Positions 25,861-33,477 of a stretch of 36,805 bases of DNA are shown one piece after another. Numbering within the stretch: position 1 is the stretch's first letter; each line of letters starts with the position of its first letter. The notes beneath the pieces were generated by a model. That model saw nothing but the letters and a program-made list of their open reading frames with translations, was not told where the DNA came from and ran no database searches. The stretch comes from Alphaproteobacteria bacterium (GTDB lineage Bacteria; Pseudomonadota; Alphaproteobacteria; Sphingomonadales; Emcibacteraceae). The stretch spans positions 1 to 36,805 of the forward strand of contig JAGREE010000062.1 of the NCBI GenBank assembly GCA_020446675.1, in the 5' to 3' direction. A program made the translations under genes and the position numbers.

Positions 25861-26676
25861 TTATACCCCGCCGAATATTGAAAATCCGCCATCAACACAG
25901 ACCATTGATCCGGTAACAAATTTTGAGGCATCACTTAAAAGCCAGACCAGCGCCCCTTTTAATTCATCCGGTTCGCCAAAGCGTTTAAACGGCGTCTGGT
26001 CTATAACCGCCTGCGCCCGTTCGGTATAAGACCCATCCGGCTTAAGAAGCATTTTTTTATTCTGTTCAGTCAGGAAAAATCCTGGTGCCAGCGCATTCAT
26101 GCGTAATTTATCGCCATAGCGGTTCGCCATCTCAACCGCAAACCACTGTGTATAACAGTCAACCGCCGCTTTCCCCATATTATAGCCCAGAACCCGGGTT
26201 ATCGCCCGTTTGGAATTCATGGAGGAAATATTGACGATACTCCCCTTCCCAGTTGATTTTGCCATTGCTTCGCCGAAAATCTGGGTTGGGTTTAGCGTAC
26301 CCCATAGGTTTAAATCCATCACTTCCCGCATGCCGTTTAGATCCATCTGAAACAAATCCTGATCCGGCATAAGTACCCCTTGCGGCATAATCCCACCCGC
26401 GGCATTAACAAGCCCGTCTATTCTACCAAACTTGTTCAGTATTTTATCTTTGGCCGCTTTAAGATCCTCAATATCAAGTACATCGGCAATAAGCGGGACA
26501 GCCCTACCGCCGCTGCGGTTAATATGATCGGCACGCTGCCTGGCAATATCCTCATTGCGTCCAAGGATGCCGACTGAGCCACCGGCCTCTACAATGGCAT
26601 CAATGAATGATTTGCCCAAAATACCGGTGCCGCCGGTGACAACGATCACTTTATCTTTTAAAGAAAAATCTGTCAT
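25861..26676 (-). CDS. SDR-family oxidoreductase, D-mannonate/fructuronate type
   Basis: Classical short-chain dehydrogenase of 271 residues with cofactor motif TGGTGILG (14-21), NAAG (91-94), Ser151/152 and the Y165-x3-K169 pair. The long insert around 98-118 (MPDQDLFQMDLNGMREVMDLN) and the C-terminal FVTGSMVCVDGGFS match the subgroup annotated as D-mannonate oxidoreductase, which interconverts fructuronate and mannonate in glucuronate breakdown. Reduction of the keto-uronate DEH to KDG, as in alginate use, is an alternative. Either reaction would feed the KDG kinase encoded next door. It is the last gene of the five-gene operon, 32 bases after the lyase gene; the nearest purine-rich run (AGGTGAGG) is rather far from the ATG. 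Confidence 0.87.
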   Translation of the reverse strand: MTDFSLKDKVIVVTGGTGILGKSFIDAIVEAGGSVGILGRNEDIARQRADHINRSGGRAVPLIADVLDIEDLKAAKDKILNKFGRIDGLVNAAGGIMPQGVLMPDQDLFQMDLNGMREVMDLNLWGTLNPTQIFGEAMAKSTGKGSIVNISSMNSKRAITRVLGYNMGKAAVDCYTQWFAVEMANRYGDKLRMNALAPGFFLTEQNKKMLLKPDGSYTERAQAVIDQTPFKRFGEPDELKGALVWLLSDASKFVTGSMVCVDGGFSIFGGV

Positions 26677-26708
26677 AATTATGCTTCTGCCTCACCTTTC
26701 CTTTATCT

Positions 26709-29700
26709 TTATTGGATTACCAGAAGTCCTTCTCCCTTCGGCACGTCTATGGTTACCATTTTATTTTTATCATTATAAATAAAATCATCCACTGCATTGC
26801 CATTTAAAAGAACGTCTGCCGGGGGTTTTTCAGAATAAAAGCTCAACTGCCCGCCACTGCCATGATAATATTTTAAACCACCTTCTGAAAGCTCAAATGT
26901 CATTGGCATATTTGATGCAACCATCAACTTTCCATTACGGCTGAATGTGGTTGCCGACCCGACAAATACACGATCATCACTCCATGTAAGTGAGACCGCA
27001 TCTGTTTTGATATTATCAACAGTATACTGTTCCCCCGGGTTGGTGTTAAAAGCAAAATTCTGGCCCGAAGCGCTCCCGGAAATAAAGCCACTGTGCTTTT
27101 CCGTTTTGATTGTTGTATCCACATTTTCCGTTGTCAGGATATTGGCCATAACGAGTGGTTTAGACCCGGTGCTGCGGGATGTGGCCGTAATCATACCTTC
27201 CTTGATGAGCGGCTTTTCATTTCGAAGTGTTTTAATATAATGGGGTGTTTCCACCTCTTTAATATCCATAGTTGCCGGATTTAGTGGTAAAATATTAAGC
27301 GTTGAACCCCCCTTGGATATTTTTGAAACCTGATCCCCGACAGAAATATCTTTCAGTGCCAGTGTCTGATAAAGCAGGGTTAAATCGACGTCGTCCGTAT
27401 CCGGCACGGCGATATCAACCATAAGCACGGTGCGTGGCTTTAAATAAAGCACATTACGCTTAAGTGATTTGACCTTACCCCAATAAAGCCTTCCGATATC
27501 CGCCGATGAAAAAGCAGCATCGCGCCCATCAAGAAACTGGGCAATAAAGGCATGGTCATCAAACCCGGCTGCAAATTCAAGCGGGTCGCCGACCCGCTGG
27601 CTCTGATGATTTCCATTTATCAGGATAGTTGAATGGGCAATTGGTTGCGTGAGCCAAGACTGATATTTGGGATCCTCATAATAATCCGATGTTTTTAAGT
27701 GTCGGTCCTCAATAAAAACCTGCCCGCGGTCAGCCAGATAAAAACTGCCCTGATCTAGGTGCTGATGATTATAAAAAGGGCCACTTCTCATGACAAAAAC
27801 AAAATCATCACTGTCCCATCCGCTTTTGAAGACGGTCGTGCCGACTTTATGAAAAGCCTTGACTGGGCTTTCATCAAATGGTGTGTCTTCCTTTACATTT
27901 TTTGTTTCAAAAAGCGCATCCAGGAATGTTTCTTTGCCGTTTTTTAAGTAATTATAATACCAGCCAAGACGGCTTTCCTTCTGCATATCCAATAGGAATG
28001 CCCAGTTGGACGCCGGAATAATGTCGCCAACAGAATCGCCAAAATCAAACCATTTATGGTCCTTGATCAGCCCGGCCCAGATATATTCATTATAAGTACC
28101 CACTAAAGAGCCGCTGACATCAATGTTAAAAACATTATTGAGTGACGGCACGCTGTAAGACAGATTTGAGAAACTGTAATTATTATAGCCGAACCCTTCT
28201 CCCCAGCTGCCGTCTTTTGTATCCGCGACACGGTTCAGGAAGGTATAATATTTTAACAAGGTCCCGGTAAAATAGGGTTCCAGATTTTCTGTATCCGGCC
28301 CGTCGGCATAAATAGCCGCCATCGTCATCAGCGAACCGCCAGTTATCATGGCAATCCAATTTGATGTTTTGGAAGTGATATTATCGTTATAAACATATGT
28401 TTTATAAGCGCCTTCAATAATATTTTTTATAAGGGCACCCCGGATTTTTACCCGCTCCGCATCACTCATCAGATCATATGTCAGATCATAAGCTTCCGCC
28501 AGACGGTGTGACCAGCTACCTGTATTATGCTCGCTGAACCGTCCTCTTTTTGTTTGCCATGGATGTGACCAGTTATCCCAGTCCGACAGTTTTAGAAGAA
28601 CATCCTTAACATAAAGTCCTGCTTCACGGTCATGATGAAATTCATAGGCCATTGCATTCTGGCGAAGGGCATCCATCGTATGGAAAATATGCATTCTCCA
28701 GGCATCCCAGGATGGCAGCCAAACCTCATCCGGGAACTGGTCCAGATCAAAAACAAGACTGGCCACAGGTACCTTTTCCCGCTCGAGTTTGGCACTATTT
28801 GCAATGTCGTCGTAAACCTCTTTAAAGCGGTCTTCTTTAAGACGCGCTTCAATCACCCTTGCTTTTTCACCATCATAAAGAAGCCTTGGATGCTGCCCTG
28901 CCATATCAGCAACCTTTGGCGCAATATGTATGGTAAACTCGGCGCTTGAAAGCTGCTCACTCTTTGAGAATGCTTTTACCTCACCAATATAAAGTCCATC
29001 AGGATATGAAAGCGTAAGCGGATTTAAAGACCAGCTTTTCCCATTTTTTGCCATCTCCCCCTCATAAACCGGGTTATTTCTATCCGTAATGGAGGCAATT
29101 TTAATAGTGACCTTATCAGCCTTAAAATCCCAACGGCCGGAAAGCGAAAATTTATCCCCGCGGCTAAAATGTTTTTTAGGAATATACTGGGCAAATTCCG
29201 GAAGTTTCAGCATTTCCGGTTCGACAAATTTGAAAACTGCCGCCTGTTTCGCCGTGACCTTAATATCATCCAGTCCTAAATAAATTGGCATATCCGGGTC
29301 CGCAGACGGAATTTTTGTCAATAAAGCCAGGGCATGGATCGCAATCTCCTTATTATCTTTTAGAGACGGATTTTCGCGGATCAGATCCTTGTAGCTTACG
29401 GTGAGAGGCACCCACATATTCGTTTTCGGGCTGGGGATCGTGATATCGAGCTTGCCAAGCTCCCCGGCGGCAAATCTTACTTTAAAGAATTCTGCTTTCA
29501 GATTGGTTTTAAGATAATATTTAAGAGAAATTTCTGATCCCGGGGCCAGATAGATGTTCATGAGTTTCTGGGCACCGGCATAATTATCGACGTTGGTGTA
29601 GGGTGTTACCTTTTGCACGATGGATATATTCGGATCCCCCGGTACAATCTCATTGACCCTGAAATTCGGGTCATATGCCGTATCCTGCCAAAGCGGATAA

Positions 29701-29828
29701 GATGCCCATGCCCCAAGGGCGCGGTCTTCAAAATCCTCACTATAGTTAAAGGGCTCAAGTTCGATTTTGGCAAATGTTTGTGCCGTAAGCCCAATATAAA
29801 GGGCAAGAAACAGGGATATTTTTCTCAT
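26709..29828 (-). CDS. Secreted heparinase II/III-family protein, putative polysaccharide lyase
   Basis: Large exported protein of 1039 residues, likely to cleave a uronate-containing polysaccharide by beta-elimination. After a signal peptide (1-20) comes a beta-rich region resembling a carbohydrate-binding jelly roll (about 25-195) and an Ig-like segment (about 200-303). An alpha/alpha-toroid follows (about 310-640), with NTGSWSHR (Asn435) and WGEGFGYNNYS (from 542). The heparinase_II_III beta-sheet domain (about 655-900) has the signature NHQHLDQGSF (Asn687, His688, His690, Asp692) and AHSTILINGN (His732). A C-terminal beta domain closes the protein. The two N-terminal modules make it longer than typical family members of 600-750 residues. 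The substrate is inferred from the nagAB and kdgK neighbours: a glycosaminoglycan-like or other GlcNAc-uronate polymer. No sulfatase is present. Confidence 0.85.
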   Translation of the reverse strand: MRKISLFLALYIGLTAQTFAKIELEPFNYSEDFEDRALGAWASYPLWQDTAYDPNFRVNEIVPGDPNISIVQKVTPYTNVDNYAGAQKLMNIYLAPGSEISLKYYLKTNLKAEFFKVRFAAGELGKLDITIPSPKTNMWVPLTVSYKDLIRENPSLKDNKEIAIHALALLTKIPSADPDMPIYLGLDDIKVTAKQAAVFKFVEPEMLKLPEFAQYIPKKHFSRGDKFSLSGRWDFKADKVTIKIASITDRNNPVYEGEMAKNGKSWSLNPLTLSYPDGLYIGEVKAFSKSEQLSSAEFTIHIAPKVADMAGQHPRLLYDGEKARVIEARLKEDRFKEVYDDIANSAKLEREKVPVASLVFDLDQFPDEVWLPSWDAWRMHIFHTMDALRQNAMAYEFHHDREAGLYVKDVLLKLSDWDNWSHPWQTKRGRFSEHNTGSWSHRLAEAYDLTYDLMSDAERVKIRGALIKNIIEGAYKTYVYNDNITSKTSNWIAMITGGSLMTMAAIYADGPDTENLEPYFTGTLLKYYTFLNRVADTKDGSWGEGFGYNNYSFSNLSYSVPSLNNVFNIDVSGSLVGTYNEYIWAGLIKDHKWFDFGDSVGDIIPASNWAFLLDMQKESRLGWYYNYLKNGKETFLDALFETKNVKEDTPFDESPVKAFHKVGTTVFKSGWDSDDFVFVMRSGPFYNHQHLDQGSFYLADRGQVFIEDRHLKTSDYYEDPKYQSWLTQPIAHSTILINGNHQSQRVGDPLEFAAGFDDHAFIAQFLDGRDAAFSSADIGRLYWGKVKSLKRNVLYLKPRTVLMVDIAVPDTDDVDLTLLYQTLALKDISVGDQVSKISKGGSTLNILPLNPATMDIKEVETPHYIKTLRNEKPLIKEGMITATSRSTGSKPLVMANILTTENVDTTIKTEKHSGFISGSASGQNFAFNTNPGEQYTVDNIKTDAVSLTWSDDRVFVGSATTFSRNGKLMVASNMPMTFELSEGGLKYYHGSGGQLSFYSEKPPADVLLNGNAVDDFIYNDKNKMVTIDVPKGEGLLVIQ

Positions 29829-29843
29829 TAAATTCTCTTAAAT

Positions 29844-30617
29844 TTATGCCAGTTTGCTGGCACTTGCCTCGTCAATATATAAAACGGCTTTTGGATGATT
29901 GCGCAAAATTGTTGACGGATATTTTTCCTGAATATCATCCCGCAAAGTATGATAAATCGCATCGGCCTTATTATTCCCCGGCACCACCGCAAACGCATAT
30001 TTCGCCTTGAACAATGCCGGGATCGTCAGGGTGATAGCATGGGTTGGGACTTCATCAATGGTTTTAAAACAGATATGATCATCAGGGTCCACCTGCTGCC
30101 ATCTGTTCTTTTCATCCAGATCAATAATTTTCACCACTTCCGGATCATCAAAAAAAGCAACATGCGGATCATTAAAGGCCAGGTGTGTATTTTCACCAAT
30201 TCCCAATATAACAATATCCGTTGGGTATTTTTCCATCAGACCACCATATCGTTTACATTCAGCGTCAAGTTTGTCTTTATCGCCGTTCATATAATAAACT
30301 TCACGGAATTTAACGTGATCAAATAGCATTTCTTTTAAATAATTTCCAAAGAGCTGCGGTGCTTCAGCGTCCAGACCAACATATTCATCCATGTGGAACG
30401 CATTAATCCGGCTCCAGTCCACATCTTTGGTCCGAAGAGAAGCGAGAAATTCATTTTGTGATGGCGCCGCAGCAAAAACGATGTTGATATAGTCTTTATC
30501 CTTTAATAGTGAATTGATACAGCTGCTGACTTCCTCTGCAGCATCAGCCCCCATATCACCACGGGTTTTATAGATTTTTACTTTCAACTTATCTTTTGTA
30601 ATTTCTCTTTTGTCCAT
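29844..30617 (-). CDS. nagB: NagB-like glucosamine-6-phosphate deaminase/isomerase
   Basis: Cytoplasmic enzyme of 257 residues expected to convert glucosamine-6-phosphate to fructose-6-phosphate and ammonia. FHMDEYVGL holds Asp77 (E. coli Asp72), and GIGENTHLAFNDP holds His145 (E. coli His143). The partner Asp141 of E. coli is Asn143 here and Glu148 is Asp150, and the phosphate loop reads FAAAPSQNEF in place of the usual TGSTP-like run. These features recur in a NagB-related subgroup often annotated as deaminase without proof, so the exact reaction is less certain than in E. coli. Start 30617 follows AAGGAAG. Gene order is nagA, nagB, lyase, with gaps of 44 and 15 bases. Confidence 0.85.
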   Translation of the reverse strand: MDKREITKDKLKVKIYKTRGDMGADAAEEVSSCINSLLKDKDYINIVFAAAPSQNEFLASLRTKDVDWSRINAFHMDEYVGLDAEAPQLFGNYLKEMLFDHVKFREVYYMNGDKDKLDAECKRYGGLMEKYPTDIVILGIGENTHLAFNDPHVAFFDDPEVVKIIDLDEKNRWQQVDPDDHICFKTIDEVPTHAITLTIPALFKAKYAFAVVPGNNKADAIYHTLRDDIQEKYPSTILRNHPKAVLYIDEASASKLA

Positions 30618-30661
30618 CAAACTTCCTTTTTAGTCTTTTTGTCTTCTTAAATTATTATGGC

Positions 30662-31978
30662 TTAAACCCGGCTATAGACCACATTACCGCCGATAATGGT
30701 TTTATCGATCTGGATATCATTATCAAATATCAGAATATCCGCATCCTTACCCGGAACCAACGACCCTTTTCGGTCCGCGATCCCCATGATATTTGCCGGG
30801 GTGATGCTCATCATTCTGACAGCATCCTTAAGCGGTACATCAGCAATAGTGCTGATTGTTCTGACCAGCCGGTCAGTGGTTGCAACGCTGCCCGCGAAAG
30901 ATGTTCTGTCCGGCAATTTTGCGACACCATCCTCAACAATAACCTTAATACCATTGGTCAGACTACCCAGGATACTTTCCTGCCCGTCCGGAAGACCGGC
31001 TGCCCGCATGGAGTCTGTCACCAGCGCAATTCTGTCCGCGCCTTTGGTTTTATAAATCAGCTTTAAAAGTGGTGCCGGCAAATGACGGCCGTCCGATATG
31101 ACCTCAACATTCATTTCTTCAATCAGGAATGCGCTTTCCACACCGCCTGGAAAACGGAACGAATTACGCCGGGTCACTCCCGCCATCCCGGAATAAAGAT
31201 GGGTTGCCAGCGAAACTCCATTTTCAAACGCGAGCATGACATCATCATAGACGGCACTGGTATGTCCCATTGATGGCATGACGCCTTTTGAGCGGAGGTA
31301 GCGGATAAATTCCAGTGACCCTTCCCTTTCGGGTGCTGAATCCCATCGCTTAATCACAGATGTGCGCGATAGAATTTCCTTATATTCCTTAGGGTCAGGA
31401 TTTCTTATATATTTTGGGTTCTGTGCACCGCGCTGCTCCATCGAATAATATGGACCTTCCAGAAACACACCCAGAAATTCCGCGCCGGCCTTATTGACTT
31501 TATTGGCCTGTTCATAAATATCCAGATTTTTATAAAGCTCTTCTTTATCCCCTGACAAGGCCGTCGGATACATTGATGTGGTACCGTGACGCGCGTGTAA
31601 CTCTGCCGCTTTCAAAAAAGCATTGACCGTCCCATCCAGAAATGAATGGCCACCACCACCGTGGCAATGAAGATCAATAAAGCCTGGAGATATAAATTTG
31701 CCGCCAGCGTCAATTTCCAGTGCACCGGGGACGTCTATATTTTTCTCACTGACCTCGACTATTTTGCCACCATCAACAACAATGCAGCCGTTTGGCAGTT
31801 CCCGGTACGGCGTCAGAACACGACCATTAAATATTTTTATGCGTCCACCACCGCTGGATGACATGGAAGAATTTGATTGGGCAAATGAATTTGTCGACAA
31901 CAACCCGCTTCCCGCGGCCAGAGAGGCAAGCCCCATTTTTTGCATAAATTCACGACGGTTTTCAGTATTTTTATTCAT
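30662..31978 (-). CDS. nagA: NagA-like N-acetylglucosamine-6-phosphate deacetylase with a Tat signal
   Basis: Amidohydrolase of 438 residues with the metal and catalytic residues of NagA: HCH (His104, His106), Glu174 (FLEGPY), His239 (SMGHTS), His260 (ATHLYSGM) and Asp322 (VTDSMRAAG), with spacings close to E. coli NagA. Unusually, it begins with a twin-arginine signal (NRREFMQKMG, Arg8-Arg9, then a hydrophobic stretch ending SFAQ), so it is predicted to be exported. NagA is normally cytoplasmic because its substrate is phosphorylated. The usual HLFNAM loop reads HLYSGM, which may fit a different substrate such as a non-phosphorylated N-acetyl sugar. Start 31978 follows GGAA; an ATG 15 bases upstream would not change the signal. 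It begins 18 bases after the transporter gene in the same operon. Confidence 0.88.
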   Translation of the reverse strand: MNKNTENRREFMQKMGLASLAAGSGLLSTNSFAQSNSSMSSSGGGRIKIFNGRVLTPYRELPNGCIVVDGGKIVEVSEKNIDVPGALEIDAGGKFISPGFIDLHCHGGGGHSFLDGTVNAFLKAAELHARHGTTSMYPTALSGDKEELYKNLDIYEQANKVNKAGAEFLGVFLEGPYYSMEQRGAQNPKYIRNPDPKEYKEILSRTSVIKRWDSAPEREGSLEFIRYLRSKGVMPSMGHTSAVYDDVMLAFENGVSLATHLYSGMAGVTRRNSFRFPGGVESAFLIEEMNVEVISDGRHLPAPLLKLIYKTKGADRIALVTDSMRAAGLPDGQESILGSLTNGIKVIVEDGVAKLPDRTSFAGSVATTDRLVRTISTIADVPLKDAVRMMSITPANIMGIADRKGSLVPGKDADILIFDNDIQIDKTIIGGNVVYSRV

Positions 31979-31996
31979 TTCAATTCCAATCAATAT

Positions 31997-33235
31997 TTAA
32001 AAGAAACCCCTGATGGCAAAATAAGTTGTCACAAGGGAAAAAAGAATAACAGCAATAAGCCCGGCATTCATCCGGCTTGACGCAGTATAGTCATTCATAA
32101 AGGATTTTTTATTCAGTAAAAGAAATACAGGGATTGCCACAGCCGGCAAAATGGCCGCCTGAAAAGCCATCGAAAAGACCATCAGAATGGTTGGGCTTTT
32201 TTCAAGAAATATAGCGCAGAATGCTACCAGCAATCCCAAAATAATTAAAACTCTGTACATGGGGGACTGTATATCCCGGGGCTTACCCATATAGTCGGAG
32301 ATCAGCCAAGGCGCGATCAGCACAATCGGGAAAATAGTTGAAAGTCCGGCACCCGCAATTCCGAGGATCAGCATCAAAGAAGCCACTTTCCCACCGATCG
32401 GTTCGAACAATCCAATCAGATCAAGAGTGTTATCAACCTTAAGCCCCATTAAATGAAGGGTGCCCGCTGAAACCGCCATAATAAGCCCGCTGAGAAGCAG
32501 CATCATAGCGGAGGAAACAAAAGCGTCCTTTTTTTCATCTTTAAGGTTATCTATGGTCCAGCCTTTTTCCGTAACCACCGTGCTGCGGATAATAAAAACG
32601 GCTGCGGAACAGGTCGTTCCGGCCATGGCGGCCACCAGACCAAATGCCCCCGGTTCATCAGGCATGGATGGAACCAGACCTTGGACGATCGAAAGCAGAT
32701 CAGGACTAATCATGAAAAACACACCGACGAAGCAAAACACCATCATAATGACAAATACGGTCAGAACCTTTTCAAATATTTTATACTGACCAAACCAGAA
32801 CATGGAAAATAATGCAATGATCAGAACCGGGACAATCCAGGCTACGCTCACCATAGCGCCATCCGTCATTAGGCGAAGTCCTTCCTGAATCAGGTCTGCC
32901 ACAATTCCCATAATGCCAACCAGCGCAAGAAGCTCACCTGTAATAAGTGCTGCCATAATATAGAGGGCAAGTGGCTTTCCCCATTTGAACTGGGATTTTA
33001 TATTCAGAAGTGCGGTTTTGCCACTGACCAGAGTAACCTGACCATATGCCGCCATAAGAATATAAGTAAATATACAGGAAAGAACGACTGCCCAAAGCAG
33101 GGTCATTCCATATTCAGCCCCCGCTTTCGCCATTGTTGTTACACTGCCTGTCCCAATATTATAGCCAATTAGAAATAAGCCCGGCCCGACGGCACTTACG
33201 GCAATTAATATTTTTTTTATTATGCTGTTTGACAT
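31997..33235 (-). CDS. Nramp-fold transporter lacking the metal-binding motif
   Basis: Inner-membrane protein of 412 residues with about 11 helices and the overall Nramp pattern (GPGLFLIGYN in helix 1, AGAEYGMTLLWAV after it). The metal-coordinating DPGN of helix 1 is replaced by GTGS (28-31), and the helix-6 segment TVMPHxLYLHS reads TTCSAAVFIIRS (207-218), so the metal-ligand methionine is a serine. Both substrate-site motifs of metal-transporting Nramps are therefore lost. It is the first gene of the nagA-nagB-lyase-SDR operon, which suggests that it carries a breakdown product such as an amino sugar, uronate or disaccharide. That is inference; no characterised relative is known to me. AGGG precedes the ATG. 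Confidence 0.82.
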   Translation of the reverse strand: MSNSIIKKILIAVSAVGPGLFLIGYNIGTGSVTTMAKAGAEYGMTLLWAVVLSCIFTYILMAAYGQVTLVSGKTALLNIKSQFKWGKPLALYIMAALITGELLALVGIMGIVADLIQEGLRLMTDGAMVSVAWIVPVLIIALFSMFWFGQYKIFEKVLTVFVIMMVFCFVGVFFMISPDLLSIVQGLVPSMPDEPGAFGLVAAMAGTTCSAAVFIIRSTVVTEKGWTIDNLKDEKKDAFVSSAMMLLLSGLIMAVSAGTLHLMGLKVDNTLDLIGLFEPIGGKVASLMLILGIAGAGLSTIFPIVLIAPWLISDYMGKPRDIQSPMYRVLIILGLLVAFCAIFLEKSPTILMVFSMAFQAAILPAVAIPVFLLLNKKSFMNDYTASSRMNAGLIAVILFSLVTTYFAIRGFF

Positions 33236-33444
33236 ATGACCCTATATTTCAACTTTTTCCCCTAAAAGCTGCTTCCCTATTTTTCCCCCAATAGATTTAT
33301 AATCAATTTAAACGTCATTCAACAATATATAATTCGTAAAAATCCAATCAGTATGATGAAGGATAAAAATGAACCATACAATCAGCAAATAAAACACGAT
33401 GATTTTTAACTTATAAAATGTTATGATCGCTGCAATCAATCAGT

Positions 33445-33458
33445 GACGGAAAACCGTC
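33445..33458 (+). promoter_or_regulatory. Small hairpin in the leader of the propeller gene
   Basis: GACGG-AAAA-CCGTC, a 5-base-pair stem with a tetraloop, ends 9 bases before the AGGGGAAG ribosome binding site. It may be part of the mRNA leader and affect translation or stability, or be chance. Confidence 0.25.
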
Positions 33459-33477
33459 CGGCTAAAAAGGGGAAGTC

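Noticed and set aside
23357..33235. Alginate-utilisation operon
   Set aside because: SDR and KdgK would fit alginate, but nagA and nagB in the same operon as the lyase point to an amino-sugar-containing polymer; alginate remains a weaker alternative.
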